Source: Marinomonas alcarazii (lineage in GTDB: Bacteria > Pseudomonadota > Gammaproteobacteria > Pseudomonadales > Marinomonadaceae). Taken from it: DNA of 64,000 nt. The position numbers were made by a program, and so were the translations under genes. The number at the start of each line of letters is the position of its first letter. Positions within the stretch are counted from its first letter, which is position 1. The DNA lies in assembly GCF_003208215.1 (NCBI RefSeq), contig NZ_QKLW01000008.1, forward strand, positions 91,082-155,081, in the 5' to 3' direction. Positions 31,878 to 40,825 of this stretch are shown piece after piece. The notes beneath the pieces were generated by a model, which searched no databases, had not been told where the DNA came from, and worked only from the letters and a program-made list of their open reading frames with translations.

Positions 31878-34325
31878 ATGGCCAAGACATTTAAAATTCT
31901 CTTCTTTCTCGGTCTTTTTGGGGCCCTTTGCGCTGTCGGCATCACTTATGCCATTTACTACAACGTTAAAGACCGCATTCCCACAGTCGATGAACTTAAA
32001 GCCATAGAACTAAGAATACCGCTGCGCATCTATACTGCTGACGACCAACTAATTGGTGAATTCGGAGAACAACGCCGCTCGCCGATTAATTACGCAGAGA
32101 TTCCAACCAATTTAGAACACGCCATTTTAGCCGCAGAAGACACCAACTTTTATCATCACCCGGGGGTAGACATTCTTGGCCTAGGACGAGCCGTGATGCA
32201 GCTTATTACTACCGGACAAAAGCAAGGTGGTGGCAGTACCATTACCATGCAGGTGGCACGTAACTATTTCCTTTCGTTTGAACAGACCTACACTCGTAAA
32301 TTCACAGAAATCTTTATTGCCTTAAAAATGGAGCGAGAGCTCACTAAGCATGAAATCCTTGAACTTTATGTGAATAAAATCTACTTAGGTAATCGAGCTT
32401 ATGGCTTCGAAGCCGCAGCTCAGGTCTATTATGGTAAGAATCTCAACGAGCTGAATCTTGCGCAACTAGCAATGATAGCGGGCCTACCAAAGGCACCTTC
32501 TCGCTTTAACCCTATCGTAAACCCTTCTCGCGCCTTGATCCGCCGCAACTGGATTCTACAACGCATGTTGTCCCTAGGCATGATTGATAAAGATGCCTAC
32601 CAAGAAGCCGTTGAAGCACCTATTACCGCTAAGAACCACGGCGTCATGCCAGACATTGAAGCAGGTTACATTGCAGAAATGGTTCGAGCAGAACTATACA
32701 GCACCTTCGGCGATGACCTTTACAGCACGGGAATGACCGTCTATACAACCATCGATTCGACTCGCCAAAAAGCCGCTAACAGCGCTATTTTTAATGGGGT
32801 TTTAAGCTACGACACTCGTCATGGCTACCGAGGCTCCATTGATACCCGAGTGGACCTGGTTGAAGCACCGCTCGAAGAACAAGAAAAAGCCTTACAAGAC
32901 ATAGAGCGCTTTTATAATTGGCAAACCGCTCTGGTTATTAGCACCGACAACAAGACAGCCGACGTTCGACTAGCAGATGGTAAACGCGCCACGCTAGCGT
33001 GGGATGCAATAAAATGGGCGAAACCTTATATCAATGAAGATTCACAGGGTCCAGCGCCAACGACCGTCGCTGATGTCTTAGTTCCCGGTGATATTGTGCG
33101 CCTGCGACCAGACGCCCAACTTGGCTGGATATTGGCCCAAAAGCCAACCGTTCAAAGCGCATTAATTTCTTTGAACAGTAAAGATGGCGCAATTCAAGCA
33201 CTTGTCGGTGGCTTTAATTTTTATGAAAACAAGTTCAACCGTATCACTCAGTCTAAGCGCCAACCTGGTTCCAACTTTAAACCCTTTATTTATGCCAGCG
33301 CATTAGATAGAGGCTACACAGCAGCCAGCATTATCAACGATGCGCCTGTTGTATTTAATGACTCAAACTTGGCATCCGCTTGGCGTCCAACCAACGACGG
33401 CGGCAAATTCTATGGGCCGACACGTTTACGCCAAGCACTGTATCGCTCACAAAACATCGTCTCTGTTCGTCTATTGGATGAGCTGGGCGTTCGGCCTACT
33501 CTTAATTTCTTAAGACGCTTTGGCTTTGATCCAAATGAGCTACCACATAACCTGTCATTATCATTGGGCAGTGCCAACCTATCGCCACTACAGATCGCAA
33601 CAGGTTATGCCGTGTTTTCCAATGGTGGCTACCAAGTACAGCCTTACCTTATTGATAGAGTGATAGACCGCAACAATGAAACGCTTTTCCAAGCAAGCCC
33701 AGTCACCGTTTGTAAAACCTGTACTATGCTGGAAAAAACCAATGATGACGAACAGCAGATGGGGCTGTTTAGCACTCCTGAAGGCATTAAGAGCTTACCA
33801 GTCGCACCGCAAGTGCTTGACCCAGAAGTGAACTACATCACTTATGACATGATGAGAGATGTCATCAAATACGGTACAGGGCGACGTGCTCGTGTGCTCC
33901 AACGAGATGATATTGCCGGCAAAACAGGTACCACTAACGATGGACGCGACGCTTGGTTCTCTGGCTTTAATGGCGAATTAGTCACCTCCGTATGGAGTGG
34001 CTTTGACAACTCATCTCCGCTAGGTCGCGGTGAATGGGGTGGCTCTGTGTCGCTGCCGCCTTGGATTGATTACATGCGCGAAGCACTGAAAGGCACAGAG
34101 CCTTCCTATGTTGCAAAACCGTCTTCTTTGGTTACCGTCAGAATCGACCCGAACACAGGCGAACGAGCACTGCCTGGGCAGTCTAATGCCATTTTCGAAA
34201 TATTTAGAAGAGACCACGTGCCAGCACAAAGAGAGCTGGATTTACCACAATCCAATAACTCTAGTAATGACAACGAAGCACAAGAAGAGAAACGAGAAAA
34301 TAACGTATTAGAGAATTTGTTCTAA
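31878..34325 (+). CDS. mrcA: Penicillin-binding protein 1A (bifunctional transglycosylase/transpeptidase)
   Basis: 815 residues. N-terminal membrane anchor (about 7-29). Glycosyltransferase-51 domain (about 55-230) with the catalytic EDTNFYHHPG and GGSTITMQVARN motifs. An OB-like insert (about 315-420), then the transpeptidase with SxxK at SNFK (about 464-467), SxN at SQN and KTGT (about 680). Polymerises and cross-links peptidoglycan. Divergent from the pilus cluster, as in enteric bacteria. Followed by a good terminator. Confidence 0.96.
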   Translation: MAKTFKILFFLGLFGALCAVGITYAIYYNVKDRIPTVDELKAIELRIPLRIYTADDQLIGEFGEQRRSPINYAEIPTNLEHAILAAEDTNFYHHPGVDILGLGRAVMQLITTGQKQGGGSTITMQVARNYFLSFEQTYTRKFTEIFIALKMERELTKHEILELYVNKIYLGNRAYGFEAAAQVYYGKNLNELNLAQLAMIAGLPKAPSRFNPIVNPSRALIRRNWILQRMLSLGMIDKDAYQEAVEAPITAKNHGVMPDIEAGYIAEMVRAELYSTFGDDLYSTGMTVYTTIDSTRQKAANSAIFNGVLSYDTRHGYRGSIDTRVDLVEAPLEEQEKALQDIERFYNWQTALVISTDNKTADVRLADGKRATLAWDAIKWAKPYINEDSQGPAPTTVADVLVPGDIVRLRPDAQLGWILAQKPTVQSALISLNSKDGAIQALVGGFNFYENKFNRITQSKRQPGSNFKPFIYASALDRGYTAASIINDAPVVFNDSNLASAWRPTNDGGKFYGPTRLRQALYRSQNIVSVRLLDELGVRPTLNFLRRFGFDPNELPHNLSLSLGSANLSPLQIATGYAVFSNGGYQVQPYLIDRVIDRNNETLFQASPVTVCKTCTMLEKTNDDEQQMGLFSTPEGIKSLPVAPQVLDPEVNYITYDMMRDVIKYGTGRRARVLQRDDIAGKTGTTNDGRDAWFSGFNGELVTSVWSGFDNSSPLGRGEWGGSVSLPPWIDYMREALKGTEPSYVAKPSSLVTVRIDPNTGERALPGQSNAIFEIFRRDHVPAQRELDLPQSNNSSNDNEAQEEKRENNVLENLF

Positions 34326-34345
34326 TACACCTTGGTAAGATGTGA

Positions 34346-34374
34346 AAATGCCAGCTTTATGCTGGCATTTTTTA
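34346..34374 (+). terminator. Intrinsic terminator of mrcA
   Basis: AAATGCCAGC-TTTAT-GCTGGCATTTTTT hairpin with T-run, about 20 bases beyond the stop. Confidence 0.9.
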
Positions 34375-34430
34375 TGGCCTCCAACACTATCCAAGCTATT
34401 GCTGCTTGTTCATCGAAAATCACAGCCATA

Positions 34431-34465
34431 AAAAAGGCGACTCCTTATTAGGGAGTCGCCTTTTT
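34431..34465. terminator. Bidirectional terminator between mrcA and the malic enzyme gene
   Basis: AAAAAGGCGACTCC-loop-GGAGTCGCCTTTTT: 14-base perfect stem flanked by A and T runs, 18 bases beyond the malic enzyme stop on the minus strand. Confidence 0.92.
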
Positions 34466-34482
34466 AGCAGATCACGATTCGA

Positions 34483-35751
34483 TTAAGCACCGAAGTGATC
34501 AAGGTTCTCTAGTGGGTAGAAATCTGGGTATGGAAGCATTGCCACACCAGAATCAACCGCTGCGCGTGCAACCGCTGCAGACACTACGTTAAGCAAACGA
34601 GAGTCCATTGGTTTTGGCAAAATGTACTCTTTACCAAACGTCAATGCACCGCCGCCGTATGCTGCAACAACATCCGCTGGCGCTTCTTCTTTCGCAAGAT
34701 CTTTAAGTGCGTGAACCGCAGCAATCTTCATTTCTTCATTGATCTTAGTCGCACGAACGTCTAAAGCACCACGGAAAATGAAAGGGAAACCTAGCACGTT
34801 ATTCACTTGGTTTGGATAATCAGAGCGGCCTGTTGCCATAATCAAATCGTCACGAGTTGCACGAGCAAGCTCTGGATTGATTTCTGGATCTGGGTTTGAA
34901 CAAGCAAAAACGATTGGGTTAGCCGCCATTTTAGCAAGCTGATCAGCAGACAATAGATCTGGACCAGATACGCCGATGAATACATCAGCACCATCAATAG
35001 CATCATCAAGCGTGCGCTTATCAGTATCAATCGCAAACATTGCTTTAAACTGGTTCAAGTCTGTACGACCAGAATGGATAACACCGTTACGGTCTAGAAC
35101 GAAGATATTCTCACGTTGCGCACCACAAGCGATGATCAGTTTCATACAAGCCGTTGCCGCCGCACCAGCACCTAAGCAAACAATTTTAGCCTCAGCAATG
35201 TCTTTGCCTTGAAGCTCAAGCGCATTCAAAAGGCCTGCTGCCGTAACGATCGCTGTGCCGTGTTGGTCATCATGGAACACTGGGATAGAACAACGTTCGA
35301 TCAATTGACGTTCAATTTCAAAACACTCAGGTGCTTTGATGTCTTCTAGGTTAATACCGCCGTATGTGTTCGCAATACGAGCAACGGTATCAATAAAGGC
35401 TTGTGGGCTTTCAGATTCAACTTCCACATCAACAGAATTAATGCCAGCGAAGCGTTTAAACAATAAACCTTTACCTTCCATAACTGGCTTGCTCGCCAAT
35501 GGACCTAGGTTACCTAAACCAAGAATCGCTGAACCATCAGAAATAACAGCGACTAAATTGCCTTTTCCAGTATAGCGATATGCATTCTCTGGATCTTTTG
35601 CAATTTCACGACAAGGCTCAGCCACACCTGGGCTGTATGCAAGAGAAAGATCACGAGCCGTTGCTGTTGGCTTAGTAATAGTAACGCTCAATTTTCCTGG
35701 AACTGGGTACTCATGGTAGTCCAGTGCAGCTTGTTTTATGTCTTCTGCCAT
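34483..35751 (-). CDS. maeB: Malic enzyme (oxaloacetate-decarboxylating), short single-domain form
   Basis: 422 residues. Oxidative decarboxylation of malate to pyruvate with NAD(P)+. Conserved YSPGVAEPC (catalytic Tyr), VISDGSAILGLGNLGP, catalytic Lys and acidic metal ligands in NLEDIKAPECFEIE, VFHDDQHGTAIV and the dinucleotide motif LGAGAAATACM. It lacks the C-terminal phosphotransacetylase-like domain of E. coli MaeB (759 residues), so it belongs to the short bacterial type. Cofactor preference is not clear from sequence. Stand-alone gene with its own terminator. Confidence 0.92.
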   Translation of the reverse strand: MAEDIKQAALDYHEYPVPGKLSVTITKPTATARDLSLAYSPGVAEPCREIAKDPENAYRYTGKGNLVAVISDGSAILGLGNLGPLASKPVMEGKGLLFKRFAGINSVDVEVESESPQAFIDTVARIANTYGGINLEDIKAPECFEIERQLIERCSIPVFHDDQHGTAIVTAAGLLNALELQGKDIAEAKIVCLGAGAAATACMKLIIACGAQRENIFVLDRNGVIHSGRTDLNQFKAMFAIDTDKRTLDDAIDGADVFIGVSGPDLLSADQLAKMAANPIVFACSNPDPEINPELARATRDDLIMATGRSDYPNQVNNVLGFPFIFRGALDVRATKINEEMKIAAVHALKDLAKEEAPADVVAAYGGGALTFGKEYILPKPMDSRLLNVVSAAVARAAVDSGVAMLPYPDFYPLENLDHFGA

Positions 35752-35921
35752 TATTATGTTTCCGTCTATTTGGTGTAATTCATTAGTTTTATCATAGCCA
35801 AATTGGGCCTTGTTCCCAAGCCTACAAAAGCTTCGAAAGTGGCACCTTATAATTTTGTGTCGTCAGAATAATCGATATATCTAATACTTTAAAGCGTAAG
35901 ACCATAGGAATATCCTATTAA

Positions 35922-36704
35922 TCAAGGACTGACAGAGTCTTTCACCTCAAGCAAATCATTAGGGTGCCTTACCGAAAGTACCCAAGATTTAAAGTCTGAA
36001 TGTCGACTTTTCCTTCGATGCTGCCAACCACGTACTTCTATCTCTCGCCCCTCAAGATAAAATATTTCTTGAGCTGGCCAATAGTCGATAACACTAGGTG
36101 GCAAATTGATTACTAGATCCTGATCGGTTTCTAGCCACCAACCCCCTCGGTTCTTAGTAATTGAGGTGATGTTAACACGAGAAATTGCAAAACCAGCTTT
36201 TGGCTGCCACTGCAAAGATTGCTGCCATAATTTCTTATGTGCTTTGCGAGCTATGTTTTCAGATGCCTCAAAACAAGCCTGATAAGCTAAGTTTGGAGGG
36301 ATTGCAATACGATAACCAAGGCCTTCGGATAGTAGCTGACTTGTCAACGAAATACGATCTTTATCGAAAAGATAGTACAAATTACGACCATATCTATCTT
36401 TGTCGACTTTTGCCGTTTGAATATAAACAAATTGGTCGAGACGAGAGCGGACAAACTCTGTTGCCTCAACCGCAAAAGGCTCATGATTGCCTTTTTTGTG
36501 ATCGAGTTCGGGAGTATCGATTCCCACCAGCCGGACTTTTCGGCCATCAACAAGATGGATTGTATCGCCATCGACAATGCGTTTTATCTTGGCTTTTTCA
36601 AGCGGACCATTCGCGACACAAAGCGCCTCTGCTTGAACCACAAAGGACAAAAACAAAAAAAGCGCCAAGAGAACTTGGCGCTTTTTTAAAGGGATCACAG
36701 TCAT
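35922..36704 (-). CDS. Secreted thermonuclease-family (SNase-like) nuclease
   Basis: 260 residues. Signal peptide (basic KKR at 7-9, hydrophobic core to about 22, cleavage near VQAEA), then an SNase fold (about 38-155). Key residues are visible: the calcium/catalytic segment VDGDTIHL, KVRLVGIDTPELD (Arg and Glu) and DRYGRNL (second catalytic Arg). A C-terminal extension (about 160-260) has OB-like character and is unassigned. The gene starts 8 bases after the rpmE stop, yet the strong rpmE terminator (36655-36687) lies within codons 6-17 of this frame. Expression may depend on read-through or the true start may lie elsewhere. Confidence 0.85.
   Translation of the reverse strand: MTVIPLKKRQVLLALFLFLSFVVQAEALCVANGPLEKAKIKRIVDGDTIHLVDGRKVRLVGIDTPELDHKKGNHEPFAVEATEFVRSRLDQFVYIQTAKVDKDRYGRNLYYLFDKDRISLTSQLLSEGLGYRIAIPPNLAYQACFEASENIARKAHKKLWQQSLQWQPKAGFAISRVNITSITKNRGGWWLETDQDLVINLPPSVIDYWPAQEIFYLEGREIEVRGWQHRRKSRHSDFKSWVLSVRHPNDLLEVKDSVSP
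36655..36687 (-). terminator. rpmE terminator located inside the nuclease reading frame
   Basis: AAAAAA-GCGCCAAG-TTCT-CTTGGCGC-TTTTTTT on the minus strand: a perfect 8-base GC-rich stem, extended by A/T pairing, with a U-run followed by more U. It starts 26 bases after the rpmE stop codon and lies in the part encoding the nuclease signal peptide. Confidence 0.85.
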
Positions 36705-36712
36705 TCCACCAA

Positions 36713-36928
36713 TTACTTAGTAGTACGACGCGCTCCGAAACGCTTGTTGAAGCGATCAACACGACCACCAGTGTCCAACATTTTTTGCTGGCCTGTGTAG
36801 AAAGGGTGACATTTGCTACATACGTCGATGTGCATGTCTTGACCATGTGTTGAGTTCAAGCTCAAAGTGTTACCACAAGTACAAGTTGCAGTAAGCGCAG
36901 AGTAAGCTGGGTGGATATCTTTTTTCAT
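36713..36928 (-). CDS. rpmE: 50S ribosomal protein L31, zinc-binding form
   Basis: 71 residues, beginning MKKDIHPAY. Zinc ligands at Cys16, Cys18, Cys37 and Cys40 (CTCG and CSKC), so this is the C+ form that is replaced by a C- paralog under zinc limitation in many bacteria. The frame is open to 37069, but the extension is not protein-like; ATG at 36928 has AAGGTAACTACG before it and matches the universal L31 start. Divergent from priA, as in E. coli. Confidence 0.97.
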   Translation of the reverse strand: MKKDIHPAYSALTATCTCGNTLSLNSTHGQDMHIDVCSKCHPFYTGQQKMLDTGGRVDRFNKRFGARRTTK

Positions 36929-37196
36929 CGTAGTTACCTTAAAGTTTGGTGTGCCGCCACTTGATCGATATATAAATGGGCTATCGCCTCGCCAAGCACC
37001 GCACGTTTCGTTGTACAGACATTGTACAGTGGATCCAAGAACGGCGTATTTTAGGGATCTATGATCCAATCAGCAACCTTTTTATAACGCTTTTCTTATA
37101 AAATTGTGACTCGCCCTTAGTCACCACTCTGACGTACACTTATCTAAATCATTAAGAACTGTCATTTTTGCTCTACTAAAAGGTTCAATCTAACGC

Positions 37197-39428
37197 ATGT
37201 CTGAAGCGCTTCTTACACTTCCCCCATACATTAAAGTCGCTTTGCCCGTGCCAATGCGGACACTCTTTGACTATAAAGTACCCAAAGCGATAGCGCTGAG
37301 GCATGAGTTAAAGCCAGGCATGCGCGTGAAAGTTCCCTTCGGTAAAAGCAGCCGTCTTGGTGTTATCGTAGCCCTTAGCGACACTTGTGACTGGGATCCT
37401 GAACAAGTTAAGCCGCTAACCTCTCTCCAAGATGAAAGTCCGGTCATTACTGCAGAGTTAATGGCACTGTGTGAATGGGCTGCACGATACTATCACCACC
37501 CAATTGGCGATGTGATATTTCATGCCTTGCCAGTCCTACTTCGTAAAGGTGAAAACGCAGAGTTTCGCACGGAAAATTGGTGGTTCACCACGCCACAAGG
37601 ACAATCTCTCGATCTTGAACAGCTAAGTAGAGCGCCCCGTCAGCAAGATTTTCTAAAAGCAGTGCAACAGCACCCAAACGGCCTAAGCCAACATGCGGCG
37701 TCAGTATTAGACCTTGCTCCGGCGGCAGGCAAAAGTTTAGAAGAAAAAGGCTTATTACGGCGCGAACCTCGCTCCTTCAACAAAGGTGGAGAAAAGCACG
37801 CACACCAAACTCAGGTTCCACCAACGCTTAACCCAGAGCAAATGAGAGCAACTGAACATCTATTAGATTATCGCCATCAGTTTAATGTCTCTTTATTGGA
37901 TGGCGTGACGGGCAGCGGCAAAACAGAAGTTTTTTTGCGCGTTATGGAGCGCCTGATTGAAGAAGGTAAACAAGTGCTGGTGATGGTGCCAGAAATCGGT
38001 CTAACCCCACAGACCCTAAAGCGCTTTGAAATTCGGTTTAACACTGACATCGTCTTAATGCATTCCAACATGAGCGATAGAGAGCGCTTAGACGCTTGGT
38101 TATTAGCTGCCAGTGGCCATGCAAAAATCATTATAGGCACACGCTCTGCCGCTTTTATTCCCGCCCCCAACCTTGGCATGATCGTTATCGATGAAGAGCA
38201 TGATACCTCTTACAAACAACACGAGGGTTTTCGCTACCATGCTCGGGACCTTGCGATAAAGCGGGCTCAAACACTAAATGTTCCCGTACTACTGGCCTCC
38301 GCCACGCCATCATATGAAAGCCTAACCAATGCACTGCAAAAACGTTTTGCTTGGTTAAAACTGCGTCAACGAGCAGGCAATGCACATATTCCAGAAATGG
38401 AGAGAGTCGACCTGCGAGGGAAAAGCCTCGTTCATGGTTTCAGCGAACAAGCGCTTGCGAGCATGAAATTGTGCTTAGAACGCAAAGAACAAGTCCTAGT
38501 CTTTTTAAACCGTCGAGGTTACGCGCCCACATTAATGTGCCACCAATGTGGCTGGATCGCGGCATGCGATCATTGTGATGTTAATCTCACCGTGCACAAA
38601 CGCGCGAATAAGCTACATTGCCATCATTGTGACACGCAAAAAGCACTTCTCCATACTTGCCCAGAGTGCCAATCAGAAGAACTGTTTACTGTTGGCGAAG
38701 GCACAGAGCAAATTGAAACTCAGCTCAGCACGCTTTTTAAAGACGTGCCCATTTTACGTATTGACCGCGACAGCACTCAGCGTAAATCGGCTATGGCGAA
38801 GCTCACCCAAAAAATTCATGAACATGACCAAGCGATTCTCATCGGTACACAGATGCTAGCCAAAGGCCATCACTTTCCCAACGTCACTTTGGTGATCATC
38901 ATGGATGCTGATGCGGGGTTATTTTCGTCTGATTTTCGGGGTATGGAGCGAACAGCTCAGCTTATTACCCAAGTCGCAGGGCGTGCTGGTCGCGCCAAAA
39001 AACCTGGGCACGTTTTGCTACAGACGTATCACCCAGACCATGCCGCGATCGAATCTTTGTGCAATCTTGGCTATGAGCATTTTGCTATAGACGGCTTGGC
39101 AGAGCGAAAATCGCTTGCGCTTCCACCCTTTTATCACCAAGTTATAGTGCGAGCCGAATCGGGTAATGAACAAGAAGCTATGCAGCTATTATCCGCTATG
39201 AGAAATGACCTTGAACCCCACTTCGCAAAAGAAGTTTATTTGGTTGGGCCTTATGCAGCCATCATTGTTCGTAAGGCTGGGCAACACCGAGCACTGATCT
39301 CGATTAAAGCGGCTAACCGAGCACCTTTGCATCAAGCGACCCAAATGATCAGCGATTGGCTAGAGCTGTCGACTCGACAGCATAGAATTCGTTTTGCAAT
39401 TGATGTAGATCCACTGGAAACTTACTGA
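37197..39428 (+). CDS. priA: Primosomal replication restart helicase PriA
   Basis: 743 residues. 3'-to-5' superfamily-2 helicase that reloads the replisome at stalled forks. N-terminal DNA-binding domain (1-200). Walker A GVTGSGKTE (about 236-244), DEEH box (about 331), and a zinc-binding insert with eight cysteines in CxxC pairs (about 447-495). Helicase motifs V-VI lie around IGTQMLAKGHHFPNVT and QVAGRAGRA. Divergent from rpmE, followed by the FtsN-like gene as in other gammaproteobacteria. Confidence 0.97.
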   Translation: MSEALLTLPPYIKVALPVPMRTLFDYKVPKAIALRHELKPGMRVKVPFGKSSRLGVIVALSDTCDWDPEQVKPLTSLQDESPVITAELMALCEWAARYYHHPIGDVIFHALPVLLRKGENAEFRTENWWFTTPQGQSLDLEQLSRAPRQQDFLKAVQQHPNGLSQHAASVLDLAPAAGKSLEEKGLLRREPRSFNKGGEKHAHQTQVPPTLNPEQMRATEHLLDYRHQFNVSLLDGVTGSGKTEVFLRVMERLIEEGKQVLVMVPEIGLTPQTLKRFEIRFNTDIVLMHSNMSDRERLDAWLLAASGHAKIIIGTRSAAFIPAPNLGMIVIDEEHDTSYKQHEGFRYHARDLAIKRAQTLNVPVLLASATPSYESLTNALQKRFAWLKLRQRAGNAHIPEMERVDLRGKSLVHGFSEQALASMKLCLERKEQVLVFLNRRGYAPTLMCHQCGWIAACDHCDVNLTVHKRANKLHCHHCDTQKALLHTCPECQSEELFTVGEGTEQIETQLSTLFKDVPILRIDRDSTQRKSAMAKLTQKIHEHDQAILIGTQMLAKGHHFPNVTLVIIMDADAGLFSSDFRGMERTAQLITQVAGRAGRAKKPGHVLLQTYHPDHAAIESLCNLGYEHFAIDGLAERKSLALPPFYHQVIVRAESGNEQEAMQLLSAMRNDLEPHFAKEVYLVGPYAAIIVRKAGQHRALISIKAANRAPLHQATQMISDWLELSTRQHRIRFAIDVDPLETY

Positions 39429-39493
39429 TCTTGCACGCATAATGTGCGCAATCGATTCAGCACCCTATTTACACATAGCAAAAAGCCCAAATT

Positions 39494-40099
39494 ATGTTTA
39501 GCCCCATTCAAATTGCAGCAAAAGGCAGCCGTCCCAAAAAAGGGGCGACTCGTCGAACGCCTCCCCCACAAAAACGCAAAACAGCGTGGTGGTTATGGCT
39601 GCTAGTACCCGCCATCCTTGTCGCATTTATTTATGGTCTAATGCAACTTAACCAAGTCGCGCCAAAATCGGTCTCTGTACCAGTAGAGAAAACGAAAGTA
39701 GCGCCTAAACCTAAGCCAACACCGGCGAAAGAAGAGCCTATCAAGGTTGTTCCGAAGAAAGACACCTTCGAGTTCTACCAAATACTGCAAGACAGCAAAG
39801 TGGATACCAGTCATGTAGACGCTTATCAATCAACGCCTCGTGGCGAGCAAGACTTTTATTACATGCTGCAAGCGGCTTCTTTCAGAAACCCTGAAGACGC
39901 AGATCGCATGCGAGCGCAACTCATCCTATCTGGACTTGTTGAAAGCAGCATACGTAAAACCATAGGGCAAGATGAACAACCTTGGTACCGCGTGGTATTA
40001 GGCCCTTATGAATCGCGCTCCAAAATGAATCGCGCCGAAGACAAGCTCGTTTCAATGGACATCGCACCCTATTCTTACAAGGTCAAAAAAGAACAATAA
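39494..40099 (+). CDS. ftsN: SPOR-domain protein, FtsN-like
   Basis: 201 residues. Basic cytoplasmic N-tail, one membrane helix (about 33-50), Pro/Lys-rich periplasmic linker (about 55-95), C-terminal SPOR domain (about 122-198) that binds septal peptidoglycan. Its location between priA and hslVU matches ftsN in E. coli. It is shorter than E. coli FtsN (319) with little room for the essential periplasmic helices, so the FtsN name rests on position and architecture. Confidence 0.82.
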   Translation: MFSPIQIAAKGSRPKKGATRRTPPPQKRKTAWWLWLLVPAILVAFIYGLMQLNQVAPKSVSVPVEKTKVAPKPKPTPAKEEPIKVVPKKDTFEFYQILQDSKVDTSHVDAYQSTPRGEQDFYYMLQAASFRNPEDADRMRAQLILSGLVESSIRKTIGQDEQPWYRVVLGPYESRSKMNRAEDKLVSMDIAPYSYKVKKEQ

Positions 40100-40120
40100 C
40101 GTTCCTCTCCATCTCGTATA

Positions 40121-40160
40121 GATTGCATACAGAAAATGGAAACAGATTCTGTATGCAATC
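40121..40160. other. Perfect 14-bp inverted repeat between ftsN-like gene and hslV
   Basis: GATTGCATACAGAA-N12-TTCTGTATGCAATC. It lies 22 bases after the ftsN-like stop and immediately upstream of the sigma-32 promoter of hslVU. No U-run follows, so it is either a rho-assisted terminator or processing hairpin of the upstream gene, or a regulatory site. Confidence 0.6.
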
Positions 40161-40164
40161 CTTG

Positions 40165-40192
40165 CTTGAAATCCTTCTGCTCGCCCCCACTT
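40165..40192 (+). promoter_or_regulatory. Heat-shock (sigma-32/RpoH) promoter of hslVU
   Basis: CTTGAAA (40165-40171), 13-base spacer, CCCCACTT (40185-40192), differing from the RpoH consensus CTTGAAA-N11-16-CCCCATNT by one base. Transcription would start near 40200, 20 bases before hslV. This is the expected regulation for this operon. Confidence 0.8.
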
Positions 40193-40219
40193 TATTAGAA
40201 TCGAAACTGGAGTAGACCC

Positions 40220-40771
40220 ATGACAACGATTCTAACTGTACGTAAAGGCAACCAAGTCGTCGTAGGCGGCGATGGACAAGTATCTTTAGGCAACACTGTG
40301 ATGAAAGGCAACGCACGTAAAGTACGCCGCTTATACCATGGTGAAGTCATCGCTGGATTCGCTGGCGGTACAGCGGATGCTTTTACCCTATTCGAGCGCT
40401 TTGAAGGCCAACTTGAAAAACACCAAGGCCATCTTGTTCGTGCTGCCGTCGATCTTGCTAAAGACTGGCGATCAGACCGTGCACTACGCAAATTAGAAGC
40501 CATGCTCATCGTCGCCAATAAAGAAAGCACCCTAATCATCACAGGGACTGGCGATGTAGTCGAGCCACAACACGGTGCATTAGCCATTGGTTCAGGTGGC
40601 AATTACGCAGAAGCCGCTGCGCGCGCTTTAATTGACAACACAGAGTTAAGCGCCAAAGACATCGTCGAGAAAAGCCTTAACATTGCTGCGGACATCTGTG
40701 TCTTTACCAACCACAGTCTAACCATCGAAGAAATTACAATAGACCCACAGCTTGAAGACAAATCCGCCTAG
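40220..40771 (+). CDS. hslV: ATP-dependent protease, peptidase subunit HslV
   Basis: 183 residues. Threonine protease of the proteasome beta type. After removal of Met the N-terminal TTILTVRK exposes the catalytic Thr; [12 protein letters not shown] and [16 protein letters not shown] are family signatures. Forms a dodecamer capped by HslU. Heat-shock promoter directly upstream; hslU follows after 54 bases. Confidence 0.97.
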   Translation: MTTILTVRKGNQVVVGGDGQVSLGNTVMKGNARKVRRLYHGEVIAGFAGGTADAFTLFERFEGQLEKHQGHLVRAAVDLAKDWRSDRALRKLEAMLIVANKESTLIITGTGDVVEPQHGALAIGSGGNYAEAAARALIDNTELSAKDIVEKSLNIAADICVFTNHSLTIEEITIDPQLEDKSA

Positions 40772-40825
40772 GATGTCTGCTAACAAAGCGACGTAGTCAA
40801 CATAATTCAAGAATAGAGAAGAGAA

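Noticed and set aside
36185..36853. 222-codon plus-strand frame across the nuclease and rpmE
   Set aside because: Antisense to two well-supported genes and crosses their boundary; no family features.
36929..37069. N-terminal extension of the L31 frame
   Set aside because: The universal L31 start MKKDIHP at 36928 has a good ribosome site; the extension is not protein-like.
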